In this document: piece by piece, positions 1 to 7,821 of the stretch
How the letters are laid out: every line of letters begins with the position of its first letter
Position numbering within the stretch: the first letter of the stretch is position 1
Source of the DNA: Zipacnadum sp036504235
GTDB taxonomy: Bacteria; Armatimonadota; Zipacnadia; Zipacnadales; Zipacnadaceae
DNA: 64,000 nt
Reading direction: 5' to 3'
Assembly: GCA_036504235.1 (NCBI GenBank)
Contig: DASXVN010000027.1
Span: 25,763-89,762, forward strand
Program-made: the position numbers and the translations under genes
The notes under the pieces: generated by a model
What the model was told of the DNA's origin: nothing
Databases searched by the model: none
Seen by the model: the letters and a program-made list of their open reading frames with translations, nothing else

Positions 1-714
1 CACCTGTTTGACAACTACTACGGCACCGGACAGTCCACCATGGACGGGATCCTGCGGGCCACCAACATTCTGCTGGCGGGGCGCACGGTGGTCGTGTGCG
101 GCTACGGGAACTGCGGCCGGGGCGTGGCCCTGCGCGCGCGGGGCATGGGCGCCCACGTGATCGTGGTGGAGGTCAACTCGCTGCGGGCCCTGCAGGCCGC
201 GATGGACGGCTACCAGGTTATGCCGCTGCTCGAGGCGGCTGCGCTGGGCGAGGTCTTCGTCACCGTGACCGGTGACATCGCCGTGATTGACGCGCCGCAT
301 TTCGAGGTCATGCGCGACGGCGCGATCCTGTGCAACTCCGGCCATTTCGACGTGGAAATCAACCTCAAGGGCCTGCGGCAGATCACCACCGAAGTGAAGC
401 ACACACGGCCCAGCGTGGAGGAGTACCAGCTCCGCGACGGCCGCCGGCTGTACGTCCTGGGCGAGGGGCGACTGGTGAACCTGGCCGCCGCCGAGGGCCA
501 TCCCGCTTCGGTCATGGACATGAGCTTCGCCAACCAGGCGCTGTGCACCGAGTACGTCGCGAAGGCGGAGTGCCTCCCCGCCGGCGTGATGAAGGTGCCC
601 GACGAGATTGACGAGCAGGTCTCGACGCTCAAGCTGCAGGCGATGGGCGTGGAGATAGACACCCTCACCCCGCAGCAGCGCGAGTACCTGGCCTCCTGGG
701 AGATGGGGACCTAG
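1..714 (+). CDS. ahcY: Adenosylhomocysteinase, C-terminal part (5' end outside window)
   Basis: S-adenosyl-L-homocysteine hydrolase reversibly splits SAH to adenosine and homocysteine in the cytoplasm, as part of the activated methyl cycle. The reading frame is open from base 1, so the N-terminal substrate domain is cut off by the window edge. The visible part opens with the family block LFDNYYGTGQSTMDGILRA. The NAD-binding Rossmann motif GYGNCGRGVALRARGMGAHV follows, then the conserved CNSGHFDVEI segment. The protein ends at REYLASWEMGT, without the long C-terminal extension ending in Tyr seen in eukaryotic and many proteobacterial enzymes, so it looks like the short form. A strong terminator follows the stop codon. 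The family assignment is secure. Confidence 0.97.
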   Translation, partial: HLFDNYYGTGQSTMDGILRATNILLAGRTVVVCGYGNCGRGVALRARGMGAHVIVVEVNSLRALQAAMDGYQVMPLLEAAALGEVFVTVTGDIAVIDAPHFEVMRDGAILCNSGHFDVEINLKGLRQITTEVKHTRPSVEEYQLRDGRRLYVLGEGRLVNLAAAEGHPASVMDMSFANQALCTEYVAKAECLPAGVMKVPDEIDEQVSTLKLQAMGVEIDTLTPQQREYLASWEMGT

Positions 715-736
715 GCGATACCCGTAAGACGTTCTC

Positions 737-773
737 GCGCCCGGCCTGCACTGAGGCCGGGCGCTTTCGTTTG
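737..773 (+). terminator. Rho-independent terminator after ahcY
   Basis: A perfect 11-bp stem, GCGCCCGGCCT / AGGCCGGGCGC, with a 6-nt loop (748-753) is followed by TTTCGTTT. It begins 23 bp after the ahcY stop codon and separates ahcY from the next gene. Confidence 0.85.
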
Positions 774-812
774 CGGGCAGGATTGCGGGGGAGGGGCAGG
801 GAAGCAAGCGGT

Positions 813-1847
813 ATGAGGACAGGCGCGACCTGGCTACTAGCAGCGGCGGCGCTGGCGCTGAGCGTGGCCACCGGGGCGGCCGACCCGGCGGCCCCGGCTC
901 CGGGGGCGAGCATCATCCAGCCGCCCTCCCTGCGCACGCCCCGGCCCGCGGCCCCGCCGGAGACCCCGGCCGCGCCCGCTCCGCCGACGGTCGTGACTCC
1001 GGCGGCTCCGGGCGCCGCCCCGCCGGCGATGCTCCCGCCGGCCACCGATCTGCCCGCGCCGGTACCGGCCCCGGTTCCCGAGGGACCGACGGTACCCACG
1101 GCGCGGCTGAGCTTTGCCGTGCTGGGCGGCTGTCGCCCCGGGGCGGCCGCCGGCTGCTCGCCGGTGCTGCAGCGCCTCGCCACGGAACTGGGCGAGAGCC
1201 CGGTAGAGATGGTGCTGGGGACCGGCGATTACGTGGAAGGCTCGTCCAACCAGGCCACGCTGCGCAACCAGTACCAGTGGTTCTTCTACGCCCTGCAGCC
1301 GCTGCAGAACCAGCGGACGATCCCGTTGGCCCTGGCTCCCGGGGCGCACGAGATCGGGGGCAGCAGCCTCAGCGGCAACCTCTTTACCGAGTACACGGGC
1401 GGCCTGTATTACTCCTTCGACCGCGGCGCGGCGCACTTCATCGTCCTGGATACGGAGGTCCCCGGCCAGGAGCAGCGGATCATGGGCGACCAGTGGTGGT
1501 GGCTGGTGCGCGACCTCTACCAGGCGCTGGCCGCCAAGTACCTTTTCGTGGTGCTGAACCGGCCGCTCTTCCCGGTGGCGGCGGGGCGCGGGGAAAGCCT
1601 GGACCGCTACCCGCCCTACCGCGACGCCCTGCATAAGCTATTCACCGACTACCGGGTGTCGGCGGTCTTCGCGGGCAGCGAGGCGCTGTACAACTGCGAG
1701 ACGCGCGACGGGGTGAAGTACTTCATCACCGGCGCGGCGGGCGGGGTGCTGGACCAGACCTACCCGGCCGGCAGCTTCCATCATTACCTATATGTGACCT
1801 GCGACGACCAGGGGTACCTGGTGCAGGTCAAGGCGGTGGGGGGGTAG
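813..1847 (+). CDS. Secreted metallophosphoesterase-fold protein, apparently lacking catalytic residues
   Basis: The protein is 344 aa. The ATG at 813 is preferred because it has a GGAAG upstream and opens a signal peptide (MRTGATWLLAAAALALSVA). An upstream in-frame TTG at 771 lies in the terminator tail. An Ala/Pro-rich linker covers about residues 25-95. The rest resembles calcineurin-like phosphoesterases: LGTGDYVEG matches the second metal motif (GDxx) and APGAHEIG is a relic of GNHE. The first metal motif is LGGCRPG instead of DxH, the later His motif is VVLNRPLF, and the final GHxH is replaced by AGSEALYN. I infer a non-catalytic or altered-metal relative. An intact cousin lies at 60159-61253. 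Its ligand is unknown. Confidence 0.6.
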   Translation: MRTGATWLLAAAALALSVATGAADPAAPAPGASIIQPPSLRTPRPAAPPETPAAPAPPTVVTPAAPGAAPPAMLPPATDLPAPVPAPVPEGPTVPTARLSFAVLGGCRPGAAAGCSPVLQRLATELGESPVEMVLGTGDYVEGSSNQATLRNQYQWFFYALQPLQNQRTIPLALAPGAHEIGGSSLSGNLFTEYTGGLYYSFDRGAAHFIVLDTEVPGQEQRIMGDQWWWLVRDLYQALAAKYLFVVLNRPLFPVAAGRGESLDRYPPYRDALHKLFTDYRVSAVFAGSEALYNCETRDGVKYFITGAAGGVLDQTYPAGSFHHYLYVTCDDQGYLVQVKAVGG

Positions 1848-1857
1848 GGGGACGGCC

Positions 1858-2012
1858 GGCCCACCCCGCCCTCGGCTGACCTCGGGCACCCCTCCCAAAA
1901 TGGGAGGGGCTTCTCGGAGGCTCCGCGCCAAGTCCTCGCCTCCGTCTTCCGCCCCTAAAGCCCCTCCCGCATCGGGAGGGGTGCCCGAGGTCAGCCGAGG
2001 GCGGGGTGGGCC
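1858..2012. repeat. Long palindromic intergenic element, family A, copy 1
   Basis: The two ends form an inverted repeat of about 40 bp (GGCCCACCCCGCCCTCGGCT... against its complement ending GGGCGGGGTGGGCC). Inside are smaller hairpins built on CCCTCCC/GGGAGGG. A second copy lies at 13413-13582. The size and structure suggest a MITE-like or REP-like non-coding element; no coding capacity is seen. Confidence 0.85.
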
Positions 2013-2058
2013 AGGGGGCAAGGCCGTCGCTGCGAACACATCTCAGGAGGTACCAGTT

Positions 2059-2997
2059 TTGGACTATCCGCAGGCAATCTTGACGAACGACACGACCACC
2101 TTGACCGTACTCCTTCCCGGGGCGGGCGGGTACTATCGCGGGTCGCGGTTTGACTGGTCCGGGCATGTCTGGCAGGCGGAGGTCGCCGGGCATACCTGGT
2201 TTGCCCCCTTCCGCGTGCCGCATGACCCGGAGGCTAACGACGGGGCCATGGGGCCCGCCGAGGAGTTCGGCATGGGGATCGCCGGGCTGCCCGGGCCGCT
2301 GGGCTATGAGGAGGCGATCGTCGGCGACACGTTCCTGAAAGTCGGCGTCGGCGTACTGGAGCGCGATACAGACGGCGAGTACAGCTTCGGGCGCAACTAC
2401 CCGATTCGCCGGCCGGGACCGTGGGAGACCAAGGCGTGCCCCGACGCGGTCGAGTGCCGACAGGCCGTGACCCTGGGCGAGTGGGGTTACGCTTACGTCA
2501 AGCGGATTGAGCTGCTGGCGTCGGGGGCGGGCTTCACCGTACGCCACGAGCTGCGCAACACCGGCGCGCGGGCCTGGAGCCAGGGGCACTATAGCCACAA
2601 CTTCTTCCTGCTCGACCACCAGCCGGTGGGGCCGGATTACGAGCTGAGCTTCCCCTTCGCGGTGCAGGCGCAGCGGGACGTGAGCGGGCGGCTGACCCTT
2701 GGCGAGGGGAGCTTGCGCTTCGACCGCCCCGTGCCCGCGGCGGAAGCCGTGTTCACCGAACTGGCCGGCTACGAACCCACTGCGGCCCATAACGGCGTGA
2801 CCATCGCGAACCGCGCGACGGGTACCGCGGTGGAGATTTCCGGGGACCTGCCGGTGCAGCGGTACCACTTCTTCGCCACCGACCGGACCGTCTGCCCGGA
2901 GCCGTTCGTACTGATCACCCTGGCCCCCGGCGAGACGCAGGAGTGGATTAACCGCTACGTTTTGACCGTGGGGACCGGATTGCCGCAAGCTTCGTAA
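2059..2997 (+). CDS. Aldose-1-epimerase-like (galactose mutarotase fold) protein
   Basis: The protein is 312 aa and cytoplasmic (no signal peptide). The start is TTG at 2059, chosen because AGGAGG lies 8 bases upstream; the reading frame continues further 5' only into the palindromic repeat. The central sequence, with FRVPHD, a GMG/GLPGPLGYEEA segment, HELRNTGARAW and then SHNFFLLD, has the beta-sandwich pattern of mutarotase-fold proteins, in which H-x-L-x-N-x-G is typical of the second strand pair. Such enzymes interconvert sugar anomers or bind carbohydrate. The substrate cannot be read from the sequence. The gene is followed 23 bp later by a small membrane-protein gene. Confidence 0.6.
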   Translation: MDYPQAILTNDTTTLTVLLPGAGGYYRGSRFDWSGHVWQAEVAGHTWFAPFRVPHDPEANDGAMGPAEEFGMGIAGLPGPLGYEEAIVGDTFLKVGVGVLERDTDGEYSFGRNYPIRRPGPWETKACPDAVECRQAVTLGEWGYAYVKRIELLASGAGFTVRHELRNTGARAWSQGHYSHNFFLLDHQPVGPDYELSFPFAVQAQRDVSGRLTLGEGSLRFDRPVPAAEAVFTELAGYEPTAAHNGVTIANRATGTAVEISGDLPVQRYHFFATDRTVCPEPFVLITLAPGETQEWINRYVLTVGTGLPQAS

Positions 2998-3020
2998 TCT
3001 GCCCTGATAGGAGCGCAGCC

Positions 3021-3548
3021 ATGTCGGCGTCTCGCAAGAACCCCAAGGTCGTTTTAGCGTTCAGGGTAGTCAGGGTGGCTCTTCTGCTCGCCCTGAGTGT
3101 GGTAGCGCTTTGTTGGGGGGCGCTGAAGGGGCTTCACGACTTCGGGCTGCCACCCTTCGATTGGCCCACCCATCTCAATGCGGCTGAAATGAGCCAGCGC
3201 TTCGGAGTCGCCGCGCCGCTTCCTGGCGAGCTGGCGGGGGCGAACTATCATCCCGCTGGCATGGGCAGCTCTTCGATTGCTAAGCTGCGCATGCCCGTTT
3301 CCGAGTTGAAGCCCTGGCTGGCCAAGTCAGGTCTGGCGCCGAAGGCCGACCAGAAGGTACTGGAATGGCGTTGGCTTCCGATCCGAAAGCCGCCGAAGTG
3401 GTGGAATCCGCCCATGCCGCGACACTATCTTGGTCAGGTGCGCGCCAGTACTTCTGTGGACTACATTACCGATCGCACTCTCAAGGTGCTGATCGATCTG
3501 GATGAACCCGGCACAGCGGTCATCTACATGCAGGTCTGGCATCCTTAA
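3021..3548 (+). CDS. Hypothetical protein with one N-terminal membrane segment
   Basis: The protein is 175 aa with ATG at 3021 and an upstream GGAGCG. Residues about 11-32 form a hydrophobic segment (VLAFRVVRVALLLALSVVAL) after a basic N-terminus, giving either an uncleaved signal anchor or a signal peptide. The rest is soluble and would be extracytoplasmic. It has several Trp/Pro-rich patches (LEWRWLP, KPPKWWNPPMP) but no recognised motif. I do not recognise the family. The composition is less GC-extreme than that of the flanking genes, which may mean a recent arrival. Confidence 0.7.
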   Translation: MSASRKNPKVVLAFRVVRVALLLALSVVALCWGALKGLHDFGLPPFDWPTHLNAAEMSQRFGVAAPLPGELAGANYHPAGMGSSSIAKLRMPVSELKPWLAKSGLAPKADQKVLEWRWLPIRKPPKWWNPPMPRHYLGQVRASTSVDYITDRTLKVLIDLDEPGTAVIYMQVWHP

Positions 3549-3596
3549 CCTGCCAAGTCGACCGTTTGGACACTGCTTCCAGAACAGGAGACGAGT

Positions 3597-4688
3597 ATGT
3601 CTGATCTACCCACCGGCCCGGCCGGAGACTTGTATGAGGAAGAACTGACCGCGTCTCTGCCGCACCGCGAGGCGCAGTGGCAAGAGCTGGAGGCTTACAC
3701 CGAGCGCGTGGTGGCGGAGGGCGCGGCGCGGGAGGTCTACCCGGCGGACTTCTCCAGTGAGGCGGCGTACCTGCGGACTATCGAGCCGCTGCGGGAGCTG
3801 CTGCGGGAGCGGATCGGCTACCCGCCGCCGGGGCTGGGCGCGGCCGGGGAGGCGCGGCTGGAGTTGGTCGGCGAGGACCGGCTGGCACGGTACTACCGGG
3901 CCTGGATTCCCCTGGCGACGGCGGCCGGGGAGCTGCATGTGTATGGGCTGTACCTGGTGCCGCAGGGGCTGACCGGGCCGGCGCCGCTGGTCCTGGCCCA
4001 GCACGGCGGGGGCGGGACGCCGGAGGCCACGATCTTCGCGGGCGGCGCGAACTATAAGGATATGACGCGCGGGGCGGCGGCCCGGGGCTATGTGGTCTTC
4101 GCGCCGGGGCTGCTGTTCAACCCCTTTAGCGACCTGGAGGTGGAGTCCCTGCTTCCCGCGGACGCGCGGCGCCGGCTGGATCAGCGCCTGCGGCTGGTGG
4201 GGACCAGCCTCACGGCGCTGGAGGTGGCCAAGCTGAGCCGGGCGCTGGACGCGCTGCTGGTGCGGCCTGAGGTGGACGCGGAGCGGGTGGCGATGGTGGG
4301 GCTGTCCTACGGGGGCTACTACACCCTGTACGCGACGGCGCTGGAGCCGCGGATTCGGGTGGCGGTGTCCTCGTGCTACTTCAACGATCAGGCACAGCGG
4401 ATGGCGGCGGAATTCCCGCAGAACTGGAGCGACATGCGCTTTGCGGGCACGGTCAGCGAGCTCGCCGACCCGGAGCTGGCGGCGCTGATCTGCCCCCGCC
4501 CGCTGCAGGTGCAAGTCGGCGAGGAGGACACCCTGTTCAACATAGACGCGGCCCGCCAGGCGGCCCAGCGAGCGGGCGAATACTACCAGCGCCTAGGCGC
4601 CGAGGAGCGCTGGGACTTCCAAGCCTGCGCCGGCGGCCACGAGTGGTTTGGGGAGGAAGCCTGGGGGTTTTTGGAGAGGTGGCTGTGA
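3597..4688 (+). CDS. Alpha/beta-hydrolase (acetyl xylan esterase / dienelactone hydrolase type)
   Basis: The protein is 363 aa. ATG 3597 has AGGAG upstream. The hydrolase core starts near residue 115. LVLAQHGGGG (132-140) is the oxyanion strand-turn, GLSYGG (235-240) is the nucleophile elbow with Ser237, the acid is probably Asp311 in GEEDTLF, and the base is His348 in GGHEW. The first 110 residues form a helical and beta cap of the kind seen in carbohydrate-esterase-7-like and other large esterases. No signal peptide is visible, so it is probably cytoplasmic. The substrate, an acyl ester possibly on a sugar, is unknown. It converges on the minus-strand gene that begins 20 bp later. Confidence 0.8.
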   Translation: MSDLPTGPAGDLYEEELTASLPHREAQWQELEAYTERVVAEGAAREVYPADFSSEAAYLRTIEPLRELLRERIGYPPPGLGAAGEARLELVGEDRLARYYRAWIPLATAAGELHVYGLYLVPQGLTGPAPLVLAQHGGGGTPEATIFAGGANYKDMTRGAAARGYVVFAPGLLFNPFSDLEVESLLPADARRRLDQRLRLVGTSLTALEVAKLSRALDALLVRPEVDAERVAMVGLSYGGYYTLYATALEPRIRVAVSSCYFNDQAQRMAAEFPQNWSDMRFAGTVSELADPELAALICPRPLQVQVGEEDTLFNIDAARQAAQRAGEYYQRLGAEERWDFQACAGGHEWFGEEAWGFLERWL

Positions 4689-4708
4689 GGAGGCGGCGCT
4701 AGGAATCT

Positions 4709-5248
4709 CTAGGGCCGTTCACTATCTTCTTGCGCCCGTAGGGCGGCCTGGTAGTCGGTAACGCTCAGGAAGGGCCATGCGCCCTCGTCCCCGGCAGTCG
4801 CCAGGTCCCGCTGGAAGCGGCGTTTGTGCACGCCCCAAAAGACCCAGCCCAAGGCCAGACCCGCGTAGGGAATCCAGACCAGGGGCGAAGCTGAGGCCAC
4901 AAAGGAGCCGAGCACCACGAGAACAGTGGCGCAGCCCATACCCATGGCCAGGCCATTGTAGAAATCCGGCCGCGGCCACGGGTATTCGAGGTTCGACGCC
5001 AGAAACACCAGGCAGCGACTCCCCAGGCGGTACACGTCCTCGTTGGGGTGCGCGACTTGCGGAAGGAACAGGCTCGTCTTGCCCACCACCGCCGCCACGC
5101 CCGGGTCTCGCCTGCCCTGGAGCAGTAGCCCCTTGACCTCTAGGTTCCAGGCCATCATCCCAGGGTCATCCCGCTCGCGGGGGACCTGTCCGGCGCGCGT
5201 CCGGCGGATCGCCTCGGCCACCTTGTCTCTCGCCTTGCGATCGATCAT
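4709..5248 (-). CDS. Hypothetical membrane protein with two hydrophobic segments
   Basis: The protein is 179 aa with ATG at 5248 and GGGAGAGG about 8 bases upstream on the minus strand. The basic, soluble N-terminal 90 residues (MIDRKARDKVAEAIRRTR...) precede two hydrophobic segments, about 97-115 (MGMGCATVLVVLGSFVAS) and 118-137 (PLVWIPYAGLALGWVFWGV). An RRFQRD patch and a soluble tail follow. The hairpin topology puts both ends in the cytoplasm. I do not recognise the family. It is the last gene of a minus-strand run with the broken epimerase and the two GH71-like genes. Confidence 0.7.
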   Translation of the reverse strand: MIDRKARDKVAEAIRRTRAGQVPRERDDPGMMAWNLEVKGLLLQGRRDPGVAAVVGKTSLFLPQVAHPNEDVYRLGSRCLVFLASNLEYPWPRPDFYNGLAMGMGCATVLVVLGSFVASASPLVWIPYAGLALGWVFWGVHKRRFQRDLATAGDEGAWPFLSVTDYQAALRAQEDSERP

Positions 5249-5285
5249 GGCTTGACCTCTCCCTCCGTCCGCCTCTGCGCTGCCC

Positions 5286-6202
5286 CTACCGATAGTGCCG
5301 CTTGACTTCGGACATGTATCTCGTGCCTAGCCAGGTGCGGTTTTGCTCCAGCCACTCGCTTAGTTTGGTGGTTCCGAGGGGGGGCTGGGGGGAGATTAGG
5401 AGGTTTTGGCGGAGGCCGGTTACCTCCTGGGGGGTCAGGATTACGTCGCCGAGGGCGCGGCCCATTAGGGCGGTGGCCAGGAGCACCAGCCTGGGAGGTA
5501 GGTGGAACACCGGCTTCCGGAGGCCCAGCGTGCGCTGCATTAGAGCCAATAGCTCGTTGAAAGTGTACGTCTCCGGGCCTACTGCGTCCTGCACGAGGGG
5601 GGCGCGCCGGTCTCGCCGGCCGTCGCCATCATCTCCACCAGGTCCCCCACGTAGATCGGCTGCATCCGGTACTCCCCGTCCCCCGGGGTGGCGAAGAGGG
5701 GCAGGTGGCGGAGCATCCAGGCGATGTTGTTGAGGAGGATGCCGTGGTCGCCGAAGATCACGGTGGGCCGGACGATCGCGTACTCCAGTCCTGACTCGAT
5801 CAGCCCCTGCTCGACGCGCGCCTTGCCGGAGTAGTAGGGCAGGGGCGAGTCGAGCGAGGGGTTGGCGATGGACACGTGCACCACGCGCCGCACGCCCGCC
5901 TCGCGCGCGGCCTCCCAGAGCAGCAGGCTGTTCTCGACCGCTTGCGGGAAGGTCAGCTTGCCGTGCGGGAAGCGAATCCAGTAGGTGTTGTACAGCACCT
6001 CGACCCCGCGCAAGCTCTCCACCAGCGCCGCCGGGTCGTCCCAGGCAAAGGGCCGCACCTCCACGCGCTCGCCCCAGGGATTAGGCCGGTCCCCATGCTC
6101 AGTCAGCGTGCGCACCCGCAACCCGCGGGCGAGCAGCAGTTCGGTGAGATGCCGCCCGGTGAAGCCAAAAGCGCCGGTGACGAGGCGAAGCGGCTCGTTC
6201 AT
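5286..6202 (-). pseudogene. NAD(P)-binding epimerase/NmrA-like (SDR) gene split by a frameshift
   Basis: The N-terminal part starts at ATG 6202 (MNEPLRLVTGAFGFTG, a Rossmann GxxGxxG motif). It continues through NTYWIRF, VVHVSIANP and YYSGKARVE (an extended/atypical SDR Tyr-x3-Lys) to YVGDLVEMMA. It then runs into a stop at 5579-5581. The C-terminal 100 residues (VQDAVGPETYTFNELL... to KRHYR) are open in the -1 frame from about 5602. The switch falls on six C on the coding strand (G5597-G5602); one more C would restore a single protein of about 305 aa. The start codon overlaps the stop of the upstream GH71-like gene (ATGA), which suggests translational coupling. The cause could be a real lesion, a sequence error or frameshifting. 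Confidence 0.8.
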
Positions 6203-7785
6203 GGTTTGACCTCCCCCATCGTCCCCACCATGCACAGGTCCTGCCACCGGGCCTCCCCGGCGAGGTCGGTGCGGCTTACTACCGTTCCTGCTACCTGGCC
6301 AGCGCGGACTACGGCCGCGCGGGGGCGGCCAGGGGGGGCCGTGGTCGCTACCGTTACCGTGCGCCAGGCGGTGCTCCGCGGGTAGGATTCGGCGCCGCGG
6401 TTGTAGGCCTCGCGGAGGGGGCCCGCCTCCTTCCGCTCGCTGGGGACGTAGACCAGCCACTCGTGCCAGCCGGCCGGGGCGGCGATCTCCCAAGCCGTCT
6501 CGCCGATCCGCAGGCGCACCTGCGCCGGCGTCTGGAGCAGCGTCACTACGTTGAGGTAGTCACTGGTGGGGCACAGGTGCCACTGGTCATTGTGCGCGAG
6601 GATCGTGCCGGGGGGGAGTTGCGCGTGGACCAGTTGGCGGTGGTGGAAGAGGTAGACCTTCTCCGCCGCGATAGGGGGCGGGGCGCCGGTGCGGTACCAG
6701 TCCGAGTAGTAGCGGGTTAGCTCCATCAGCGTCTGGCCGCGGTAGTTGGTCTCGGTGAGGGCGTGGTCCTCCGAGAAGTCGTTCCAGGTCTGCACGACCG
6801 CCCAGGGCGTACCCAGGCTGATCGCGCGGCGCCACTGCTCGCTCAGGCGGGTGATGCCCAGGTCCTCCGCCGTGTCGGCGTAGCCGGGGCGGTTGGGGCC
6901 AGTGCCGAAGTAGCTGGAGTTGACCGGCCAGCAGATCTGCTGGCCGTACTTTGCCGCGGCGTCCACCACGGTCTGATTCTGCGGGTCGCCCCAGCCCATC
7001 GCCGCGTCCCACTGGTAGAAGGCATCGGCGTTCGCGCCCCAGCCGCCCTCCAGATCGCTGAGCTCCCAGGTGGCGTCCAGAATCCGGTAGAAGCCCGCCG
7101 GCCCACCCCAGGGGTCGAAGAAATGTCGAGCGATCTCCCAGTCGGTGTAGGGCGTGCCCTTCGCCTGAGCCACCGCCCGCCCGTAACCGAGCGCGTTGCC
7201 GAAGCTGATCACGTACTTGCCCTGGTACTTGAGGAAGGCGTTGGGGTACGCGTCCAGCAGGGCCTTGACGTGCTCGCCGAACAGCACCATCTTCTCCGGC
7301 GTGTCGCCCGCCTCGCAGCCCCACAGGTCGGGGATCAGCTTGACTCGGTGCGTGGCGGCCGCCTGTGCGGCGAGGTGCATGGGCGCGGCGAACTGACTGT
7401 TGGGGAGGTGCTTTTGGTTGATGAGCAGGCCCAGCGCGTCCAGGCCCGACGCCTCCGCCAGGTCCAGGTCCGTGCGCACCGCGGCGAGGCCGGTATGGGC
7501 CAGCGGCGCGAGTCGGGCGCTCCACCACAGCCGGTAGGCCAGGCGCCGGCCGCCGCCGAGGTCCCCGCCGTAGTAGGCCCGGACCGCCTCGCTTTCCTGC
7601 CCCGGCCAGGTGGCGAAATCCTCCACCCCCGTACGGTCCGGAGCGCCCGCCGGCATCCCGCCCAGGATGAAGCAGTGCATGTAATGCGCCCAGACGACGC
7701 GGGGCGGAGCGGGGTCTGCCGCGGTGGCGGCTCCGGCCAGCGCGACTCCCGCCAGCATTAGGCCAAGCTTGGCCACCTGATTCAT
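6199..7785 (-). CDS. Secreted glycosidase-like protein, GH71-like, paralogue 2
   Basis: The protein is 528 aa. ATG 7785 is chosen, with GGAG 11 bases upstream; a GTG at 7797 is less likely. A signal peptide (MNQVAKLGLMLAGVALAGAATA) indicates export. The mature protein begins with VVWAHYMHCFILGG, which resembles the FAHYM start of GH71 alpha-1,3-glucanases. It continues with a (beta/alpha)8-type run (GLDALGLLINQ, KLIPDLWG, KYQGKYVISFG, AFYQWDA, WAVVQTWNDFSEDH), and W-N-D-x-x-E-x-H matches the GH71/GH99-type terminal motif. A beta-sandwich-like C-terminal domain of about 150 residues follows. It is about 75% identical by eye to the paralogue immediately upstream. The substrate is probably a polysaccharide; exact specificity is unknown. 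Confidence 0.7.
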   Translation of the reverse strand: MNQVAKLGLMLAGVALAGAATAADPAPPRVVWAHYMHCFILGGMPAGAPDRTGVEDFATWPGQESEAVRAYYGGDLGGGRRLAYRLWWSARLAPLAHTGLAAVRTDLDLAEASGLDALGLLINQKHLPNSQFAAPMHLAAQAAATHRVKLIPDLWGCEAGDTPEKMVLFGEHVKALLDAYPNAFLKYQGKYVISFGNALGYGRAVAQAKGTPYTDWEIARHFFDPWGGPAGFYRILDATWELSDLEGGWGANADAFYQWDAAMGWGDPQNQTVVDAAAKYGQQICWPVNSSYFGTGPNRPGYADTAEDLGITRLSEQWRRAISLGTPWAVVQTWNDFSEDHALTETNYRGQTLMELTRYYSDWYRTGAPPPIAAEKVYLFHHRQLVHAQLPPGTILAHNDQWHLCPTSDYLNVVTLLQTPAQVRLRIGETAWEIAAPAGWHEWLVYVPSERKEAGPLREAYNRGAESYPRSTAWRTVTVATTAPPGRPRAAVVRAGQVAGTVVSRTDLAGEARWQDLCMVGTMGEVKP

Positions 7786-7821
7786 GGGGTGACTCACTCC
7801 TGATTTCCTCGCGGCGATTGG

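Noticed and set aside
771..812. Upstream TTG start for the gene at 813
   Set aside because: It would start inside the terminator tail of ahcY and would add non-signal-peptide residues; ATG 813 opens a proper signal peptide.
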